Shown: positions 43,787 to 55,200 of the stretch, piece by piece
How the letters are laid out: every line of letters begins with the position of its first letter
How positions within the stretch are numbered: the first letter of the stretch is position 1
Origin: Avena insularis
Taxonomy: Eukaryota > Streptophyta > Magnoliopsida > Poales > Poaceae
Assembly: GCA_023614405.1 (NCBI GenBank)
Contig: CM042687.1
Location: forward strand, 264,535,480 to 264,599,479
Reading direction: 5' to 3'
DNA: 64,000 nucleotides
Translations under genes and position numbers: made by a program
The notes under the pieces: model-generated
What the model saw: only the letters and a program-made list of their open reading frames with translations
Database searches by the model: none
Told to the model about the DNA's origin: nothing

Positions 43787-43809
43787 GGTGCTCCTTTTAA
43801 TAGAGCACC
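43787..43809 (-). promoter_or_regulatory. TATA-like box in the loop of an inverted repeat
   Basis: GGTGCTC (43787-43793) and GAGCACC (43803-43809) are perfect 7-bp complements around a 9-nt loop. On the minus strand the loop reads TATTAAAAG, a plausible TATA box for the LTR promoter. Confidence 0.5.
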
Positions 43810-44682
43810 GAAGCAAAGCATTAACACTCTATGAACACATGTGATCCTCACACCACAGCTGTCCCCTCTGGTTGTCCCAATTATTGTCACTTTGGGGCCT
43901 TTGGATCCGGACAATGATATGTGTACACAACTTGCAGATAAGATCACAAACAATACTATCATAATGATTCAATAATAAGTTTAGATCTGAGATCATGGCA
44001 CTCGGGCCCTAGTGGCAAGCATTAAGCACAAAAAGTTGCAACAAAGTCAAATAGCACTAATAGAGATACTAGGAACTATGCCCCTAACAGATCTTATTCG
44101 ATTACATGATATAACTCATCCAATCCCTACCATCCCCAAGCCTACAGCAGGGGATTACTCACTCATGTATGAGGGAAACATCTATGGTTGATGGAGATGC
44201 GTTGGTGATGACGATGGTGATGATCCTCTCCAAATTCCCCATCCCGGCAGGGTGCCAGAACGGAGTTTCTGGATCCGAATCTTGGTTTCTGGTGGCAGCA
44301 GTGGAGCAAAACTCTTTCTAGAAAACTATTGAACCCCCCTCTATTTTAGGTCAGGAGGCAACTTATAGGCGCGGAGGGAGGCTGAGGAGGTGACTGGGGT
44401 GGCCAAACCTCCCAAAGCGCTGGGTCAAGGCTCTGCCTGGGTGGGTCCTGCACCCTGTGCCTCCCTCTATCTCCCTTCCTCCGTGGATCTTCTAGTGAGA
44501 AATAGTTTTGGCATATTTTCCGGGATTTTTCCGATAGTTCATTTTCTCGCGACAAAACAAGACACCAAGGTAATTCTGCTAAAAACAACGTCAGTCTGTG
44601 TTAGTTGTATCCAAATCAGACAAGTTTAGAGAAGAAACAATAACAAAGTGTTTGAGAAAGTAGATATGTTTTGGACGTATCA

Positions 44683-44697
44683 ACTCCCCCCAAGCTT
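44683..44697 (-). promoter_or_regulatory. Polypurine tract of Athila element
   Basis: Plus-strand ACTCCCCCCAAGCTT reads AAGCTTGGGGGGAGT on the element strand, directly abutting the LTR. Confidence 0.85.
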
Positions 44698-46904
44698 AGC
44701 TTATTGCTTGTCCTCAAGCATTTCAGTTGAAAATTGAGTGCGATAAAAGAACTTTCGTAACACTTTGCTTCATATGATGTATATATTCTCAGCACAGAGT
44801 AAATGCTTAGACAATTCATAATAAAGAGTATGCAACTAAGTCTACTCAATAGTCATTGCAAGCTATGAAATGTAAACCAACTCAATAATAATAAGTAGCA
44901 TGAAACATAAACATAAGAAACATTGCAAGGCTCATAATAAGGTATGATAGAGTGGTATCTCGCTTCCCTTTGTTTTAAGAGCACAATATAAATGCCGAGG
45001 CACCTCTGAAGTTCATATGAAGACTAGAGATAAAGATATCAGAGATACAAGCATCAAAGTCATGACATAATTAACCAAGTTTTGGAACAAACACAAAAAT
45101 GACTACTATGCTCTCAAGAAGGTTCTCATAGAATAAGTGGTGACTCAACTAGGTTGTGAAAACGGTTTTGTGAAGGTTTGAAAGGCTTCCCAATGCTGAA
45201 AGGAAGGTACTCATTAGCTTTGAGCTCTCATTGCCCCTATCATAGGCATCTTCATGTGGTTAAGGTGAAAGTGAGGTCCACTCTGAATTATATGCTTAAC
45301 AGACCATAGACTAGAAATCCCAAGTCCCTTGAGTATGAGGGTCTCCCTGCATGATACTCAACTTTGGTCACCTAAAAGTTCTTGTCATTGTAAATACATG
45401 CATATCATCGAGAACCGCCAACGGGGTACCCCTTGCATATGGTACATGAGATTTCCCATAACCAAAATGACAAGGCAAGTAGACAATGAGCATCTCAAAG
45501 AATCTTTTTATTTACCATATGCTTAGCTTTTTATTGAGGATGCTTCCTAGATGCTCATTACAATGATGCTGCAAGTTTTCACCATGATTAGGCATGGCTT
45601 AGGCTAGCGGCCCAGGCGTTTCTCTAACACAATGTATGGACTCCATGAACTCGCAACCTCCCCTTTTATTTCACATCATCGACATCCATAAACAAAAGAG
45701 CAAGGAATCAACTGGATGAGTTATCCAATAAGTGTTGAAAGCATTCCCCATGACAACACGGTTCTGCTGACTCCCAGTATATAATAAGCAAGCATATAAC
45801 TTTCATGGACTAGTCACAATGGTTCAAGATTATTAAGTTCGTGAGAGCTTTACTAACTAACTTTCTCAAAACAGATAAACATTTTATTTTGGAAGAAAAC
45901 ACGACATATGGAATATGCACTGAAATAGCAAATGATGCTAATAGGTAGATATGGTGCACACAGCTGGCAATATTGGTTTTGGGGAGTTGGAAGCACAGGT
46001 AGAGCACATACTCAGTGCACGTGAAGGATAGCAATAGAGAGGGAGCGACAAATGAGAGAGCAATAACTGTCATAATCATGCTTGCAACAAAACAGGACTA
46101 ACTATGGCATGAAAGTGATACAAGAACCCTGAGGCAAAATAAATCATCGAGGCTTACTGACTATTGATTAGTCATATGCATGCGTGAGCATGTGCCAAGT
46201 CGATTCACATGAAGAGTCATAGGAGGATACCACAATATCATACCAAAGTATGAATAAAACAATGCAAGCAAACATTCATATGATATGCTACAAACTATTA
46301 GCAAGCTAGAGCTAATCATAGACAATCAAGAACTACTAAGCATCCATAATGACATACACCTTACACAAACAGGCTAAGCATGATCACACGATCCCTTGAT
46401 GTATGAGACGAACTCAAAAGAGTGAGGCAAGACCCTGAATAAGGGAGAGTATATGTACAAGAATGAAACAAATAGAGTTCGTTAACAGCCTCTTACCACA
46501 CCTCGAGTTGTCTTAATCTTCATTATTTCCCTTCACTTGTGTGACTTGAATAATTAACATGAAACCAAAATCCACTGAGGACGGCTGAACCCCTGCAATG
46601 AACTCACAAAACCAAAGAAGAACAACAAATATTTTTGGTGTTTTCGTTTTTTAGAAACAAGCAAACAAAGAAAAACCAAACAAAAACAAAGCAAACCAAA
46701 CAAAGCAAAATCTTTTTGGAATTTTCTTTTAGAGCAAACCAAATAAAATAAACAAAGAAACAAACCTAGATAAACAATGAAAATATTTTTGGTATTTTTA
46801 TGTTTTTGAGAAAGAAACAACAAGAACCAAAAAGAAAGCAAAAACAATTGAATAAACAAAGAACCAACCGAACATGATATATAGATGAGTGTGATGTCGG
46901 TATA
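44698..46904 (-). other. Athila noncoding 3' region
   Basis: About 2.2 kb between the 3' PPT and a second PPT-like tract. No coding frame with domain content. 46600-46830 is low-complexity, with CAAA and AAACC repeats. Long noncoding stretches on both sides of an env-position ORF are usual for Athila elements. Confidence 0.6.
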
Positions 46905-46920
46905 CCTCCCCCCAAGCTTA
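46905..46920 (-). promoter_or_regulatory. Second polypurine-tract-like sequence in Athila element
   Basis: Plus-strand CCTCCCCCCAAGCTTA shares CTCCCCCCAAGCTTA with the true PPT at 44684-44698. It lies about 2.2 kb upstream on the element strand and just 3' of the Athila-type ORF. Confidence 0.65.
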
Positions 46921-47218
46921 GGATTTAGCCTAAGTGAGGATCAATAACGCAGATAGTAACCCCATGCTGGTGGTTCATTATAGGAATGATCATAGTGAGG
47001 CACCTGTGATGAGGAAGAAGACGCACCCCAATCAAATGAGGGCTGCTGGTATGAAGACTCTCCCAAGTTGGAGGGCTGAACCAAATTGTCTTCGGCATCC
47101 TATTCAACATTCTCCTCTTGCTGGGAGAGTTCCCCCACATAAGTGTCAACCTCCTCCTCCGTAAGTGACCATCCTTGCCTGTTATCAAAGTTAAACAAAG
47201 CAGGTGCAGGCAAATAAA

Positions 47219-48142
47219 CTATTTTCTAATTCCTACCCTTTCTCCGACCTTGCTGGGCACATATGGCAAACTTCTCACATTAGCTCCCAAAGAAACAAAA
47301 CCATGCTGAATCATGGATTCAATATCAAGCCTCTCTATGGGAAACTGAAAATCTGAATAATGAAGCTCTAAACCATGGAAAGCTAGAAACCTAGAAGCAA
47401 TGAGACCTCCACAAATTCCACCCTTCTCACGGTTAGTGGTGAGACGGTGAGCTATGAAAGCACCCAAACTATAAGAACTATTCCTATTCAGAGCAGCTGC
47501 AATAAAAGCTAGATCAAAAGAAGACAACTTTCTAGAAGTCTTTCTAGCAAGAACACACTTGGTAATGAAATAGGCAAAGTATCTAATAGCTGGGAGCTGG
47601 ATGTTCTGAATTTTACCACTTTCCTTTGAGAAGTCAAAACCTTGGCAAATCTTAGCATACAAATCAACAAGTGACTTGGGCCTCTCCTTGATCTTCTCAC
47701 AAGATCCCCACTGAGGTACTCTAATTGCTGCACAGAAATCAACAAAAGGCAGGTCGACAGGTATATTATATATTTTGTAATGGACCATGGGATTAGAAGT
47801 AGACCAAGTGAACCGGAAGTCCTGCACAAAATCCATGGTTAGCTTAACATATTGGATTGGTTCACCTTCAGAAAAGTGCTCCAAACCTGTATTTGTAACC
47901 AAAGTTTGGAAATCTTGGAGGATCCCCGCAGCTCTCATAAATTCATGGCATGGATATATGGAAGGAAAAACTGCCTCCTCACGATGAACCTTCATTGGCT
48001 CATGCACCATCAAGTCATATTGATTCAGTGGACAAAAACTCATCTTGCTTGCTGAAATTTTTAGACAACCATCAAACCAAGTGATTTCTAAGTTGATAAA
48101 TGATGAGTAACTACTATAGGAACTTGCTTGAGGACTGCACAT
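47219..48142 (-). CDS. Athila-type ORF in the env position
   Basis: A 307-codon minus-strand frame, open throughout and ending at 47219. A second methionine at about residue 34 (MSFCPLNQYDLMVHEP) may be the real start. Recognisable blocks are C-H-E-F-M-R-A-A-G, Q-Y-V-K-L-T-M-D-F, V-D-L-P-F-V-D-F-C-A-A-I, a middle alpha-helical region, S-Y-S-L-G-A-F-I-A-H-R-L and I-C-G-G-L-I-A-S-R-F-L-A. The pattern resembles the ATHILA ORF-1 family (PF03078, from memory). I see no signal peptide or transmembrane anchor, so nothing supports a true envelope. Its position between pol and the 3' LTR is the Athila env-like slot. Function unknown. The open state contrasts with decay elsewhere. Confidence 0.65.
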   Translation of the reverse strand: MCSPQASSYSSYSSFINLEITWFDGCLKISASKMSFCPLNQYDLMVHEPMKVHREEAVFPSIYPCHEFMRAAGILQDFQTLVTNTGLEHFSEGEPIQYVKLTMDFVQDFRFTWSTSNPMVHYKIYNIPVDLPFVDFCAAIRVPQWGSCEKIKERPKSLVDLYAKICQGFDFSKESGKIQNIQLPAIRYFAYFITKCVLARKTSRKLSSFDLAFIAAALNRNSSYSLGAFIAHRLTTNREKGGICGGLIASRFLAFHGLELHYSDFQFPIERLDIESMIQHGFVSLGANVRSLPYVPSKVGERVGIRK

Positions 48143-49113
48143 GCATCAAAACAAAGTTTCTAAGCGAAGAACAAGCATGCAAGCTCAAACAACCTGTCAC
48201 CTATAGCAGGAAAATACTCAAGATACAATCTACCAATCACAAATCTAATTGGACAAGTGGAGGAGGCACATACCAAGGATCAAACCCTCCAAAAATCAGC
48301 ACTTGAGGTGGTATGAAGAAGGAGATCAAAAATCACGAGCAAGAACAGCAAGAACTCGAGCTTGAGCAAGTTTTCCGGTGTTTTTCGGGAGAGAGAAAGA
48401 AGGTGGCTTTGAGGAGGCAGCCTAGAGGGGCCTAGGTGGGCTAGACCCCCCCTAGGCGCCACCCCTAGGTAGGCCGCGCCTACCATGGGTGTGGGGCCCT
48501 GGGGTGTCCCCCTGGGTCATCTTAGGTGCCACTCAACCCCTTTTTTCGAGGAAAAATTTATTTTGAATTTTCTGGGATTTTTTGGGAAACTTTATTTTTG
48601 GCCAATTTTCAGTGTATGAAAATTGATTTTCTCGTAGAAACAATTTTTTCAGAAGAAGCAAAGGAAAACCAAAATCCAAACTACATGATCTCTAAGAAAC
48701 TCAAACAAGCAAACAACTAACAAAAATAAAGCTAAAGCAAAGACTAGGAAGGATAAAAGTAAAAGAAAGCAAGTATAACCATAGTGGAAACATTATTTTG
48801 TTCATTAAAATCCTTTTGTTAACAAGGTTGATCAAGTCTTGTTACCAAAACAGTCTTATATGAAGCAAAACTTTGCATTCCACAAGGTGATTATGTTACC
48901 TCATACTTGATAGCAATGGTCCCAATCATAATAGTTTCAAAATTTTCTTGTGAAATGGGACAATATATTTCTCCAACCTTGATGCCTTTAATATTTTCAT
49001 TGGAATTCAGGCAATAGCTTTTAACAACCTTCTTGGGGAAATAGACAGTGTGCTCTTTGTCATTAATATTGAATGTTACTTTTCCTTGATTGCAATTGAT
49101 GACACGACCTGCA
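48143..49113 (-). other. Athila interior: GC-rich spacer and protease-to-RT linker end
   Basis: 48400-48540 is GC-rich with CCTAGG-type palindromes (GGGCCTAGGTGGGCTAG, CCCCTAGGCGCCACC). 48530-48790 is A/T-rich without coding content. 48790-49113 read on the minus strand gives V-I-N-C-N-Q-G-K-V-T-F and P-K-K-V, the conserved stretch just after the retropepsin domain in Athila polyproteins. RT, RNase H and integrase are missing, so pol was deleted before the D1 insertion. Confidence 0.6.
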
Positions 49114-52100
49114 TGTCACATCCCAAATTTTTCCAAATTTTGAAATGTGAAAAATAAATAAACAAAATAAATAATTATTGAAATTTAGGGTGAAAAGAAA
49201 CTTTTTGATTCCAATTGGAAACATTAAAAACCTATTTTGATCAAATAGAATCCTAGAGGGATTTAAAAAGATAAACAAATAATTAATAAAGTTATAAAAG
49301 TTGGAATCACCATTTTTGGATCTTTAAATAAAAAGATATGGTTTTTAAAAGCAAAGATAGAAATAATAAATAAGGACTATTTTAAAGAGCCAATTTAAAT
49401 CTTGGCCAAGCAATGGAAATAAAATAATTTTGATAAAAAGAGTAAAGGATTATTTAAATAAAATCATGAGGATTTATTATATTCAATTTTATTTAAGTAA
49501 AGGCTTTTTCCATTTTAAATAAACATTAAAACTTATTAAAGTATTTTAAATTGTATTTCAAAGTGTTGTATTTTTAATAAAACCTACTGAAAAGGTTTTG
49601 GTAAATATATAGATTACAAATAGAGATTTAAAACATATTTAATCCTATTTGAAATAAAGACTAATGTCTATTTATTTAATTATTAATAGATCCTAAAAGA
49701 ATAAAAGAATTATTCTATTTTGGACATTAGAATATGTTAATAAACAGAATTAAAATATACCCAAAGTTTGGCAAAGGTTTGAATTTAAATAGAGTTTGAA
49801 TTATTTGAATAGAAATCAAATCAAAAATTCAAAATAGAAAAGAAAAACATTCTGTATATAAAAAAAGAAATAAACCCAGCCCAGAACCAGGCCCAGCAGC
49901 GCAGCCCAACTAAACCCCCATCCAAATCGTTTTTCTTTACCCGAAAACGAACCCGCCCCGTTGCTGACGCCTGGCCTCCCCACGCACACTCTCTCTCACA
50001 GACAACGTGGCCCCATGCTGTCAGCCTTCTCTCCCACCCGCGAGGCCGCTTCCTCGCTCATCGCTGCTCGCCATGATTCAATTCAAGTACGCGTTGATGG
50101 CTGAATTATTCTTGCCAGCGACCGCGTACACTTAAGCGCCTCCCTCCCCTCTTCCATTTCCCCCAGACATCGCCTTCCCTCTGCCCCCAGGCTGACCCAA
50201 TTGCAAGCTCGAGCCCTCTGCTCCGACGTACCTCTCCGGCCGATGCCGACGTTGTCCGACCACCCCTCGCCTCCCAGTGCACGCGAACTTGCTCCCCATC
50301 GCCCCTGCATCTCCCAGTGCCGCTCGCTTGTTAGTGCGTGCACCAGAGCTTCGGCAAGGACATCACCCGAGCGCCACCGTCGCCTGCCACTTCTCCGGCG
50401 AAGCCCCCTGGTAAAATCTGACCGCCCTAACCCATCTAGATCACACGTGTGTATTCGCCATGACCTTGTGCAGCTAAAGAAATTGTTTTCTTGCCTTCCG
50501 GTGATCTGTAGCTCCGCCCCCATCGACAAACAGAAGCACATGGCGCCGCAGCTGACTCCGACGAGCAATCGTCGCTACTCCAGTGCGCCCCTCGACGAAC
50601 TGAGGCCACCTTGAGATTCACCACAACCACGCGAGCAGGGTGAGCATCCTCTCCCTCCCCCGCGTGACCTAGTCCCTCGGCAACCTCTCCGTCCAAGCGT
50701 GCGCCGCCGTTAGCCGCCGCCAGCGCTACTAATCCATGGTCGAGCTACTGTGGTCCGTAGGATGCGTATCGTCTGGCTAGGATTAGATTTAGACGAAGGG
50801 GTATGCATCAATCTGTGCCGTGCGATTTAAGTGAGATCCTACGACCAGTATAGCTCAATCCAAACTAAATGGTACCGTGCAATAGGATAGAGCCACGTGG
50901 ACAGTGTTTGATTTAAAACAGAAAATTTGATCTATTAGTTATGCAAACTTGCAAAATTCATAACTTTTAATCTACACGTCCAAATTTTGCAAATTTTATA
51001 TCATTGGAATCAGCAAGACAAGTACTTTGCAACCATGCACTTTATTTAATGATTTGCTTCTGGAAACTTAGTTGTTTTTTAAGAAACTTGTGTAGGCATA
51101 ATTTGAATATAAAAATTATTCTAGAAATATTTTTATGGTAAAATCTTTGGAAAATGGATTATTTTGAACCTACTGACCAAATAAACCAACTTATGGATTT
51201 AAAAATGTATTTTGTGAAGCCAAAGAATAAATCTTTGAATAAGAGCATTTCTAGTCAAATAAAAATATTGTTTATGTGTTAAAAATACTTTTTGAGTAAA
51301 ATCTTTGGAAAATGATTTGAATTAAACTCTCTGACCCTAAACACCAAGTTTTGGGATACTAAAAATATATTTAATGAACCCTATAAAATTATTACTTTGC
51401 TAAAAGGCATTTCCAACAACATAAAATATCACTTTGGTATATAGTTGGTTTATGGGGTGAAATATTTTACAATGGTTTTAATATTAAACACTTGACCTTA
51501 AAACACTCACTTGTTGTATTTAAAAATATTTTACAAACTCTAGGGATTATCATTTTGATTTAAATCATTCCTAGCAAAACAAAATGATTTAAATGGCCAT
51601 TTTCATCAACTTGAATTTAAATGGTTTTTCCACTTTTGTAAATGACCAATATGAGCTTTAAAATGTTTAGAGCCTAATAGAAACCACTTTTCCAAATAAA
51701 ACCATCTTTTGCATGCTTGCATGCATTCCCTTGTTTTTGTTATTTTATGTGGTGAATTGTTTGAATACTAGTTGAATATATGTTTGCTTGATTGAATTGT
51801 AGTGAAGTTATAAGAGTGTGATATTTGCAAGATCAAGAAGTGAACCAATATTCTCTACTAAAAAGGCAAGTGACACTATCATCCATGTGCTACTATTTTC
51901 ATTACACTTAGTGGATTTTTGTAGTATGCATGATAGGACTACTATATTTCTATGCTATGCTATATCCTATTAGGATATCCTTATATCTTCCTTAGTGAAA
52001 AACAATGTAGTTGTAGTATGCTTAGACCTGCTATATATTTGGGATGTGATACTTGATATGATTATATGAAGTGTTGGAAAAATTATATGTTTTATATAAT

Positions 52101-52259
52101 AAAAAAAGTACTCAATGAACCACCTGGGTGGAGAAAGGTACTCAAGTTTTGGACAAGGTGGCAACAAAGGGAACCATGTTTATATGGCTATCTTTTTGTA
52201 TGTGCACTAGAAGAAAACCACCCAGGGACTTAGATATTGATCATGTTTCTCGTACAGTG

Positions 52260-55200
52260 TGTAAGGTTCCCAACCTTTAATAAGGTAGAGATCCCTGTGT
52301 TTACAATGCTAGTCCCTGGATCAATAGCTAGCATCCACAGTTAAGATGTAATATCAAGATACAAAGGTCATAATACAACTTTATAACCAGGAATAAAATA
52401 ATTCATTACATCTTACATAGCTCATTTGGCTATCTCATTACAATGCAGCAGAATATAACATTAGCATGGGGTCCTTCATCTTCAAAGTGCCACAGACATA
52501 CATGTTGGTTGTAGACTTGTAATCCTATTCAACAAACTTCACTAACATCAAACAAACCTGCAACATAATAAGTTGCAGCCACAAGGGTCAATACATTTGA
52601 ATTGTATTGGCAAGTTTCACTACTATGTAGAATATAAGTGGATCCTATCAATACATGCATATTTGGCTAAGTGGGGTTTAGGCTCATTTGCAGAAAGCAA
52701 TATAGTTTTATCCTATCTTTTCAAAATAGTTTTTGATCTTTGTCAAATCTTTATGAACTTCTTGGAAAAACTCCAAGTGCTTTAAATCCCTTGTTTCCAC
52801 CATCAAGTTTTACTTTGAGAAATTGGAATGTCGAGATCTTCCATAGCTTCAGGCCTTAGTTGCTCAGTATTGTCCATAACCGGGGATAGGGCTAAGTACT
52901 TAGAATTTTGATCTTCTGCAGAAGTTGTACGCTTTACCCACATGACACAATCTCATCTTGATGCCACCAGTGGCCGCTGGATAAGTACTCACCAAGATGG
53001 AGTACTGGCAGATTGAGAATGTGACAAAGTCTTTCCATAGGAGTCCTCCCAATACACAATGCTAGATTGTCATCCAGGCACCAATGTAGGGTTTCAAGTT
53101 CCCTTACACAATTCTAGTTAACCTGAAGATGCCAATGCATGGGTCTTCCACTATGTAGTTGACTAAGCCAGAGCCCATTTAGCATGTGGCTATACACGGA
53201 AGCCACTGTACGAGAAACATGTTCAATCTCTAAGTCCCTGGGTGGTTTTCTTATATTGCACATACAAAAAGAGATAGCCATATAAACATGGTTCCTTTTG
53301 TTGCCACCTTGTCCAAAACTTGAGTATCCTTGTCCACCCAGGTGGTTCATTGAGTACTTGTTTTATTATATAAAACATAAGTCTTTTCAAATCTTCATAT
53401 AATCATAACATGTATCCCATCCCAATATATAGCAGGGCTAAGCATACTACAACTACATTGTTTCCACTAAGGGAGATATAAGGGTATCCTATTAGGATTT
53501 AGCAAAGCATAAAAATATAGTAGTCCTTATCATGCATGTTTCAAAAATCCACTAAGTGTAATGAAAATAGTAGGACTTGGATGATAGTGTCACTTGCCTT
53601 TTTACTAGAGAATGTTGATTCACTTCTTGATCTTGCAAATATCACACTCTTCTAATTCCACTACAATTCAATCAAGCAAACACAAATTCAACTAGCATTC
53701 CAACCAATTTATCACACATAAAATAATAGAAACAAGGTCATGCATGCAAGCATGCAAAAGATAGTTTTATTTGCAAAAGTGTTTTCTACTAGGCTCTAAA
53801 CATTATAAGGTTCAAATTGGTCATTTACTAAAGTGGTAAAACCATTTGCAAAAGGTTTTATCTATAAACCATTTTTAAACCAAATCATTATTTTATATGG
53901 TTGAAAATGCTTTTTAGCAAAGAAATATTATTTAAAGGGTTCACCAAATATATTTTAATTCTCAAAACTTGGTGTTTAGGGTCAGAAGGTTTGAATCAAA
54001 TCATTTCCCAAAGGTTTTACTAAAAAAATCATTTCTAAATCATAATCAATATTTTTATTTGACTAGAAATGTGCTAATTCAAATATTTATTCCTAAACTT
54101 CACAAAATACATTTTTAAATCCATAATTTGGTTCCTAAGGTCAGTAGGTTCACAACAAACCATTTTGCAAAGATTTCACATTAAAATTATATCTAGAACA
54201 ATTTTTATATTCATAATAAGCTTACACAAGTTTCTGCAAATTCAACCAATTTTCCAGAAGCAAAACATTAAACAAAGTGCATGGTTGCAAAGTACTTGTT
54301 CTGCTGAATCCATTGATATAAAATTTGCAAAATATGGACGTGTAGAACTAAAGTTATGAATTTTACAAGTTTGCATATCAATCAGATTCAAATTTCTGTT
54401 TTAAACTAAACCATGTCCACGTGACTGTTTCCTATTGGACGGTACCGTTTCGTTTGGATCGAGCTCTCTGGACCGCAGGATTTAAGTGAGATCGTGCGGC
54501 ACAGATGGACTCATACCTCTTCGCTTGAATCTAATCCTAGCCACTGGTTAACGATATAACGACTCTCAGATGGTTGACCATTGCCTGGCGGCGCTGTGCG
54601 GCGGCTGGCGGTGGCGCGCGGTCAGACGGTGGAATCGCGGCGATTACAGGAAGCAAGGAAGGTAACGGGGGTGCTCACCGTGCTCGCAGAGGTGTGGCGA
54701 AGCTCGAGGTGGCGTTGGCTTGGCGAGGGGCGCTCAGAGCTGCTGGCAATTCCTCGCCGGAATCTGCAACGGTGTCTGGCGGCTCTGTTTGACGACAGGG
54801 CGACGCTGCAGTTCACCCCAAGGCAAAACAAAGACATGGTTAGATGCGGGCGAACGTGGGGTTCACGTGAGCGTCATCGAGAGGGCTCGGGGCGGTCGAA
54901 GTTTACCTGGGAAGTTCGCCGGAGGCGGAACAGATGGCGGTGGCGAGTTAAGGTCATCCTTGCTGACGCTCTGGGGAAAGCGCGGGCGAATGAGTGGCAC
55001 GGGGAGATGCAGCAGGAGGTAGGGAGCAGGCTCGCATGCAGAGAACGGTGAGGCACGGCTGCGGTTCGCCGGAATTGGCCGGGGAAGTCGTCGGAGACAG
55101 GGAAGCTTGAGCTCAAAATTCTGGCAGCCTAGTGGCAGAGGGGAGGCGATGTTTGGGGGGAAAGAGAGAGCGGAGAGGGGCGCTTATGTGTGCGTGATTA

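Larger units (their letters stand above)
43294..44682 (-). repeat. Athila 3' LTR (1389 bp)
   Basis: Plus-strand TGATGACCCATAAGTGTAGG to TTTTGGACGTATCA. It ends in the TGAT..ATCA palindromic pair, is adjacent to a strong PPT, and contains a TATA-like box inside an inverted repeat (43787-43809) and an (AAC)8 run near the far end. Confidence 0.88.

Noticed and set aside
47219..48142. Viral envelope protein
   Set aside because: The ORF is in the env position but shows no signal peptide, furin-like site or transmembrane helix, so envelope function is not supported.
54574..55051. GC-rich ORFs (also at 7786-8235, 50083-50696, 57890-58156)
   Set aside because: They fall in the GC-rich core of each D-family LTR. 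Frames differ between copies and open on both strands, a compositional effect and not genes.
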